A DNA stretch of 64,000 bases from positions 16,725,447-16,789,446 of the forward strand of contig OZ038322.1 in assembly GCA_964035795.1 (NCBI GenBank), written 5' to 3'. The notes beneath the pieces were generated by a model. It did no database searches, had not been told where the DNA came from, and was given only the letters and a program-made list of their open reading frames with translations. Below, in pieces: positions 57,922-64,000 of this stretch. The first letter of the stretch is position 1. Every line of letters starts with the position of its first letter. A program made the translations under genes and the position numbers. The stretch comes from Pterobdella sp. o SKG-2022. Taxonomy: Eukaryota; Annelida; Clitellata; Hirudinida; Piscicolidae.

Positions 57922-60584
57922 AAATCGCTTAAAATAATAAAATAAACTACCCAAATTCCAACCAATTTTGCTGTTAAAGCTACAATTATATGTGTTGAGA
58001 TTCTGAAAATCTAACTGGATGTCTGACACATCTATACTATTCATCGGCATCAAAGAAGAAACTTTTATACTAAAGATGCCTAACGTGAAGATTCTTAAAA
58101 ATATTAAAAATCTCTTAATGCCATGAAAAAAAGTTAAAAATTTACAAACTTTAGTGAACTTCAAAACCTAACATGTGAATATCATCTTTTCATGCACTAT
58201 TCAAAAAATAAGGTGTGTCCTTCAAACACAACAAAGTTAGTCAAGAGCTATCTGCACCCAAAGCATATATATACCGAACCATACAAAATGTCACAAATGG
58301 AGGTGACATGATTATACAGCGAAAACCTGAACTAGAATTACATTTTATTATTGCTCTTTTAAGGGGTCACTCATTTTTTCTTTTTGAAAAAAATAACTAC
58401 ATATTTCCTAATTATCCAACAGATTTTTTGGTAAATTTCCATTTACATAAATCACTCGATAATACATTTTTAACATCTCGTTTTTCATCTAGTCCCTTTT
58501 TTATAACTCATAGTTTAAACTAAACTTATTTTTCATCTTATATAACCGTTACTTTCACTTCAATAATCTCAAACTATTTCAATAAGAAATTCAAAAATTA
58601 TCAACCACATTTACAGCTCGGAGAGTCGATAAGATGAAGTGACTTTTAAAAATTAACTTCACAAACAAACCATGGTTTGATGTCGAAACGAAACGTATCG
58701 AACACGGTACTAATATCAAATTGGTCTGAAGCTTCACCAATTGACCTGAAAAAGCTTGAAGACATTCTACGATTTTGTTTTGAGAAACATTTTTAACGCT
58801 CAGGTTAAAACATCTATACCCAAAACATAGGTTAAAGAAGTATTTTTAGTTAGACTTATTCGTATTTTTTTTGATCAAGTTTTTCCGTCAAACAACTATA
58901 TTTGGATATTTTAATTTGATGAAATGATTAAACCTACTGTATTTTGAAAAAACGAAGCACGTTTTGAATTTATTACACCCTAAATAAATAACACATTTGT
59001 CTAGTTGTAAGTTGTTTTTGCTGAAATTACAAATGTGTATATCAAATTCCTGAACTGGAAAGATAAATGCATATTTAAGATGAAATCTTAGAAATCTTTT
59101 TTGATGTGGGCTCGATACATTTATTGGAATGTGTACAACAATACCTCAGTTTTATGAATCCATATAAATTAATGAAATTAAGATATATTAAATGTCTTGT
59201 CGACTACAAGATATAAAACAAAAACTCAAGAAACCTACACACTCAATTTAAATACGACAAACCTACCTTAATACAAATTAAATATACTTTTAACCTTGAT
59301 TTATTTGCATTACTTATCATAAATTACTTAAAACTATCGATCAAATGAGATACATGAAAGTAAGGTGGAATATAAAAATAAAATAATAATGAAGGCACTG
59401 AAGTATCAACAGCACAATAAAAATAGCAAAACGAAATTTTTAGTTAAAGTCATTGCATATGGTCCTTAAAAAACCAACAATTTCTACAGATAGGTAATCA
59501 GTGATCGATTAAGACAATATGGCATAGCTTGAAACTCGTGGCTTCTATCTGCCTAAAGAAATTGATGCGATGACACTATAAATAATAAATGAAATTTTAA
59601 AGGCACTTCAACCACATAAACAGTCATCATGGATTCTTAAGACTTGAAAAAATAAAAACGATATTTATATATTATTTCAGGTTTTGACTCAATATTGAGA
59701 TAAAAACTTGAAATGAGATAACAAGCGAAGTGAAATTACAATTAAAAAAGCAAGATGAAATTATTCAAATATGAAAAAATATTCAAGTTCCAAATCTACA
59801 AAAACAATTATGGCATGGACATGGAAATGTGAAAATGCAGAAAAGAAAATGGTGAAACAAGACTCAACACAAAGTCTTGATATAACCTCCCATTTTTTAG
59901 AGACATCTTATATTCTGTCTTTCATCAACGTTAACTAGCTATCTACACATTTCAAGAAATTAAAATTATATATTATCATTAAATATACCAATCAGACCCT
60001 TAATTGAATAAGAAAAATTACCAATGTACAATTCACAATGCAATAATGATATGAAAATACTAAAGAGGTTAAATGAATAAGAATGCAAATAAAACATGCA
60101 ACACATCAAATACACTGGAAGATGAAATGAAATAGCAACGAAATGTACCTAAATGAAGAATATCTTATAGCAATATAATACCCGAAGCTTAAGTTTTCTC
60201 ATAGACATTTCAGTAAATTAAAAATCAACACGGAAAAAATCAAGAGCATTTTAAAATATCAATATGTAGGAATTATGGTCAATGGACCCTAAGGATGATT
60301 ATATTCATAAGTTATTCATCTTGTCACCATCGTATTCTATATAAATGGAATTTATTAATCATTGCATATTTTTAATAATGTTCCAGATAAAAATCATGGT
60401 TTGTAATTAAAGTATTCTCTATACTATTTTTCATAATTATTAAAAATAATAATCGATATAAAAAATAATTATCAAAAAAAAATACAAAAACATGCAATAA
60501 TAACCTTCAAATCAATGAACAGCAAATATAAAAATAAAAATCTAAGCAGCATAACAAAAATAACAACAATAATAATAATAAACT
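57922..60584. other. Intergenic; only repeat fragments seen
   Basis: Contains the second 3'-end copy of the R4/Dong-type element at 59066. The plus-strand frame at 58215-58523 (102 codons) and the minus-strand frame at 57877-58164 have no recognisable motif. The segment next to 60585 should be GALNT10 3' UTR. Confidence 0.45.
59066..59173 (+). repeat. 3'-terminal segment of the R4/Dong-type element, copy 2
   Basis: Nearly identical to 56899-57006. It is followed by ATTAAGATATATT and not by TAA repeats; its upstream flank (before 59066) does not match the other copy. Confidence 0.9.
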
Positions 60585-63500
60585 TTAAAGATCACTATCA
60601 GGAGGATTATCTCCGAATTGATCTTCATCTTTCTGAACCAACCACTTCTTATCAACCAAATCAATCTCCATATGGTCCCAATGCCATCTTTGTGTCGCCT
60701 GCCGTGTCGTAATCATCACTATTAGTTACTTATGAAAAATTGATAGCAACTATTTGTCATAATTCTTATGTTGGTTGTTTATAAGGTCTTATCATTACCA
60801 CAATAATCACTTCGATTATCAGTCTTGAGACGATGATGAATAATGTTGATAAATATGTTGAATAGGACGTAAAGCATGCAACCTTGTTTTCATCGCAGTT
60901 GCTCATGAATAAAGGACCCCCACCCAGGTCCATGTCAATGCATTGGTTCGATATCGGGTGGTACAACTGCTTTTTTGACTGTGTGTGCATAAAATTTTGA
61001 TGAAAGATGAGAACATAGCAACTGCAAAAAATTATTAAAAATATAAATATATAGATGAAATGATTTATAAAATATATTTGAATAGCAAATAAATCAGCCA
61101 AACGGCTTCGATACATTTTGATCATTGAACCAGTTTTCAGCAGATTCCTTCAACCAATGATGCAAACAAAAACACAAAGAAATATCTCAAATGACACAAA
61201 AACTACAACTTACACGATTGTATTTAAACCACTGGTTTCCTTTGAGACCATGACATGCATACAAATTGATTGGACTTCTATTGGTAGAACTGTTCCGAAT
61301 ATTTTAGAAATTTTATTGAATATAGATTAGACAAAAACAATAAAACAATATATATAATTTTTATGTAATATATATACGATACCCGGTGAGAAAAAAAAAT
61401 TTTTTTAATTATATCGAAGCATTCATGCAATAAAAACAAAGCATAATCATACGAAACCAACCAACCTTGGCACATCGAAACACTGCTTGATTCGTGTGGG
61501 TTTTAGATCGTTTTTCCATGTCATCTGCATTAGCTGTCAAGTGATTAAGCATATGATAATCATCTATAATGCCTCATTAATAAAGAAGACTAAAGAATGT
61601 CTGGACAAGCGATCAGCGACTATTGAAAAAGATTTGAAAAAGCCTTTCAAATTCAAACGAAATTTGAAACAAAATTTGAAAAGAAGTTTTTTGTTGGCAA
61701 ATCTCTAGATACTAAAATAACACTTACGTTAATACGAAAACAGGAACATTGTGATATTAATACGGTAACAACAGAAATATTATAATGTTATTACGATAAC
61801 GAAAGGGGTATTGCTGAAATGCAATAGCCTCAAAAAAACATTTGGAAAAACATAAAAAAAATAACTCATGTTGAAATGAATAATTTTTTTATGCTAGCCT
61901 GGAAACAAAAAAAATGATGGTGACGATTTTTCATACAATAGAAATATTATTCTGCTGTTACAATAATAAGAAAACCTCTCAACTATTATTTTTTCAATTC
62001 AAGTTTTTGAACTTTTATTTTCAAGGCGTTGAATTATAGTGAGAAATCTAAACTGGATAAATTCAAAACTCAAACTTAAATTAAAATGTGCCCTAAAAGA
62101 TTCTCCCAAATGAGATTGACATCATAATAACCAATAGAAATTTTAAATTTATAGTTAAAATTCATACAACTTTAAAAGATAAGAATTATACCCTACCCAA
62201 CCCTGTAAAATATAAACTGAAAAATGCTTAAAAACCGCAGAATAACTATTTAAAAACGGATATAATCAAATTGAATTATGAAACATTGAACAATTCAGAA
62301 AAACAGAATATAATTTGAAATGATCAATGATAACGACCTAAAATTTATGATTGATTTTGCACATTCATTCAAATCAACCATCGATATTTCACATCTTATC
62401 ATATTTTAAGATAAGTTTCAAATTATCCAGAAACCACTAACCACGAAACTACAAAACCTATTAAATTACCATTGATGTATATGTAATATATAAAACGGTA
62501 CACCACCCAGATACAAACCTGCTCAGCGGGTCTCGCATGGTCGAGAGGATTACAGACTCCTGAAGTGATTATGTCCTTGTCTTTGATCTCAATACACAGC
62601 TTTGTCGCCTCGTTACGGGCCTGCGTTGTATGTGGTTTTGTGTTACGATGATGATTCCTTCTCGGTGGGATCTTAATGTTTCTATTAAGCCACCAAGCGC
62701 GGATTTATCGAGTTAAAAATACAAATATTATGAACGTTGTACTTATAAAAATTGAAATATAAAAATATTTTATACAACACTGTCTAGACAATGCTATAAA
62801 TCAATTTTTCATAATTTTTAAACTATATACAAAGCTTTTATATCAAATTCTCCAGCTATACAGATGGTGGTTGAGATCTTCTCAAATAACATCCCTGCAC
62901 CTCGTAATTACCAATTCACAAAAGCCAAAGCATTTTAATCTTTAATCCTATATATTTGGTCTCTAAATAGCAATAACCGATTTCTAAAACAATAGAAAAA
63001 ACCATATGGTATAGCAGATATAGATACTGAATTAGCTGCACCTTTCAATTTTACGTAAGTGTGGCTTCACTTATTTAGTGACCACCGTCCTTCTTTATTT
63101 CCATCGGAAAAAACGGTTTAAAAACAGAAAGGTGATGGTGCATTCCTGGCATAACTATCGTCAACAGGTTAGTGAGTCATCTTCACCACAAATTACACAT
63201 GCTACAGTTTTGCTCCTCAACTTTTTAAACTTATTTGCCTATCAAAACCCTTCAATTTCAATTCATTCATTATAAAAAATTCTTATTTTAAATAAAAATG
63301 TCTCAAAATGGAAGTAGCTGTAACAATAAACATATGAAGACGATATTTTTCCAAAAAACTGTACATATTGAATAAATCGAGAAAGAAATGAAAAATTATC
63401 GAAAAAATGGAAACTATATCCAGTATTCTTTCAAAAACAGGCACACGACAAATGATTAAAACAAGGGATACCCTTCCATGCACAGAGTCTTTAGGGACGA

Positions 63501-63885
63501 CTGTAGGGTACTTCTTGACTAGGTCAAATGCCACTTTAGTCATGAACCACTGAGGGCAGATGTATCGTAGGTTTAATAGTTGTGGAGATGATTATATACA
63601 GAGAATGAGACAAAGTTAAAAAAAATAAAAGTTAATGGTAATGATTAAAATTCTTAAACTCATACAAAAGAGTACAATTACAAATGTAATTAGTGAAAAA
63701 ACCTTGAAAGGCTTGCATTTCAACTTCTCCCTCACAGCCAGCTGTTCACTGATGTCACCAGCGTCAACATTCTTGTAATGGGGTCTGCGGGCGTATATGA
63801 ACTCCTTGTATTCATCCATCCACACCTCGGCCACTCTCTTGTAGTTCTGCGGTTTATGGTGAATCTTATAACCAGCACCAATGAA
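60585..63885 (-). CDS. GALNT10: Polypeptide N-acetylgalactosaminyltransferase 10-like, 3' half
   Basis: Exons on the minus strand: about 63885-63703, 63549-63472, 62620-62519, 61533-61466, 61289-61214, 60978-60883 and 60698-60585; phases agree. The first reads [20 protein letters not shown], then [17 protein letters not shown], the end of the catalytic domain, and the next [16 protein letters not shown], both close to GALNT10. The ricin-type lectin domain follows: [83 protein letters not shown]. The QCFD and NQCID steps correspond to the CLD motifs of the beta and gamma repeats. The enzyme is a Golgi type II membrane protein that adds GalNAc to Ser/Thr of mucin-type acceptors, with GALNT10 preferring already glycosylated peptides. 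The transmembrane, DxH and main catalytic parts lie beyond the right edge. Confidence 0.88.
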
Positions 63886-64000
63886 TATTGGATGTTTTTT
63901 ACTTTATGGAAATTTTAAATTCAAGGATCATCATCACTATCTTTTTACTTTGATGTTTTTATAATATGAAAAAAATTGAGCGTAAATACAAACTGTCATA

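Noticed and set aside
58215..58523. 102-codon plus-strand frame
   Set aside because: No motif, no splice context, composition like the surrounding AT-rich DNA.
60515..60712. 65-codon plus-strand frame
   Set aside because: Antisense to the last GALNT10 exon.

Overview
The window is AT-rich animal nuclear DNA. Its genes are split by GT-AG introns (plus one likely GC-AG intron) and carry animal-type gene families: alpha2-delta and GPR158-type ectodomains, a Ly6/uPAR protein, LARP7, LARP4, TM9SF4, DELE1 and GALNT10. A radial-spoke gene (RSPH9) implies motile cilia. Together with the LINE and SINE types this suggests an invertebrate outside the nematodes; I cannot name the species. I assembled exons by hand, requiring splice sites, consistent phase and family alignment. 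The models of BOLA1, LARP7, HSP70, METTL21A, RSPH9, DELE1, the Ly6 gene and the GPR158-like gene each sum to whole codons.

Layout. 1-1.6 kb: 5' part of an alpha2-delta-like gene (minus). 3.1-3.9 kb: BOLA1 (minus). 4.7-5.2 kb: Ly6/uPAR-like gene (plus). 5.7-9.8 kb: a gene made of two tandem GPR158-type ectodomains with no visible seven-helix domain (minus). 10.1-14.1 kb: LARP7 (minus). 15.7-22.5 kb: TM9SF4 (minus). 22.7-24.7 kb: HSP70 without the EEVD tail (minus). 24.8-27.9 kb: no gene seen. 27.9-40.0 kb: LARP4-type gene (minus). 40.5-41.4 kb: METTL21A-type methyltransferase (minus), head to head with RSPH9 (plus, 41.6-42.8 kb). 44.1-45.4 kb: a multi-exon plus-strand gene I do not recognise. 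47.4-50.4 kb: dead RTE-type LINE. 50.9-52.4 kb: DELE1-type gene (minus). 52.8-59.2 kb: repeat-rich block with a tRNA-headed SINE, (TAA)n tracts, a dead R4/Dong-type LINE lying between TAA tracts, a CR1/L2-like LINE tail joined to a SINE, and a second copy of the R4 element's 3' end. 60.6-63.9 kb: 3' half of GALNT10 (minus), running off the right edge.

Functional themes. Two different proteins with amino-acid-sensor-like Cache ectodomains lie close together at the left end. LARP7 (7SK RNP) and LARP4 (poly(A)/mRNA binding) are both La-related proteins. METTL21A-type enzymes methylate HSP70, and an HSP70 gene is present here. DELE1 and BOLA1 both act in mitochondria. These are neighbours in one window, not an operon.

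The points most worth checking are the duplicated GPR158-type ectodomain with dibasic linkers, a 51-bp-arm nearly perfect palindrome and its dispersed relatives, the shortened DELE1, the tail-less HSP70, the SINE/LINE chimera, and the unidentified gene at 44 kb.
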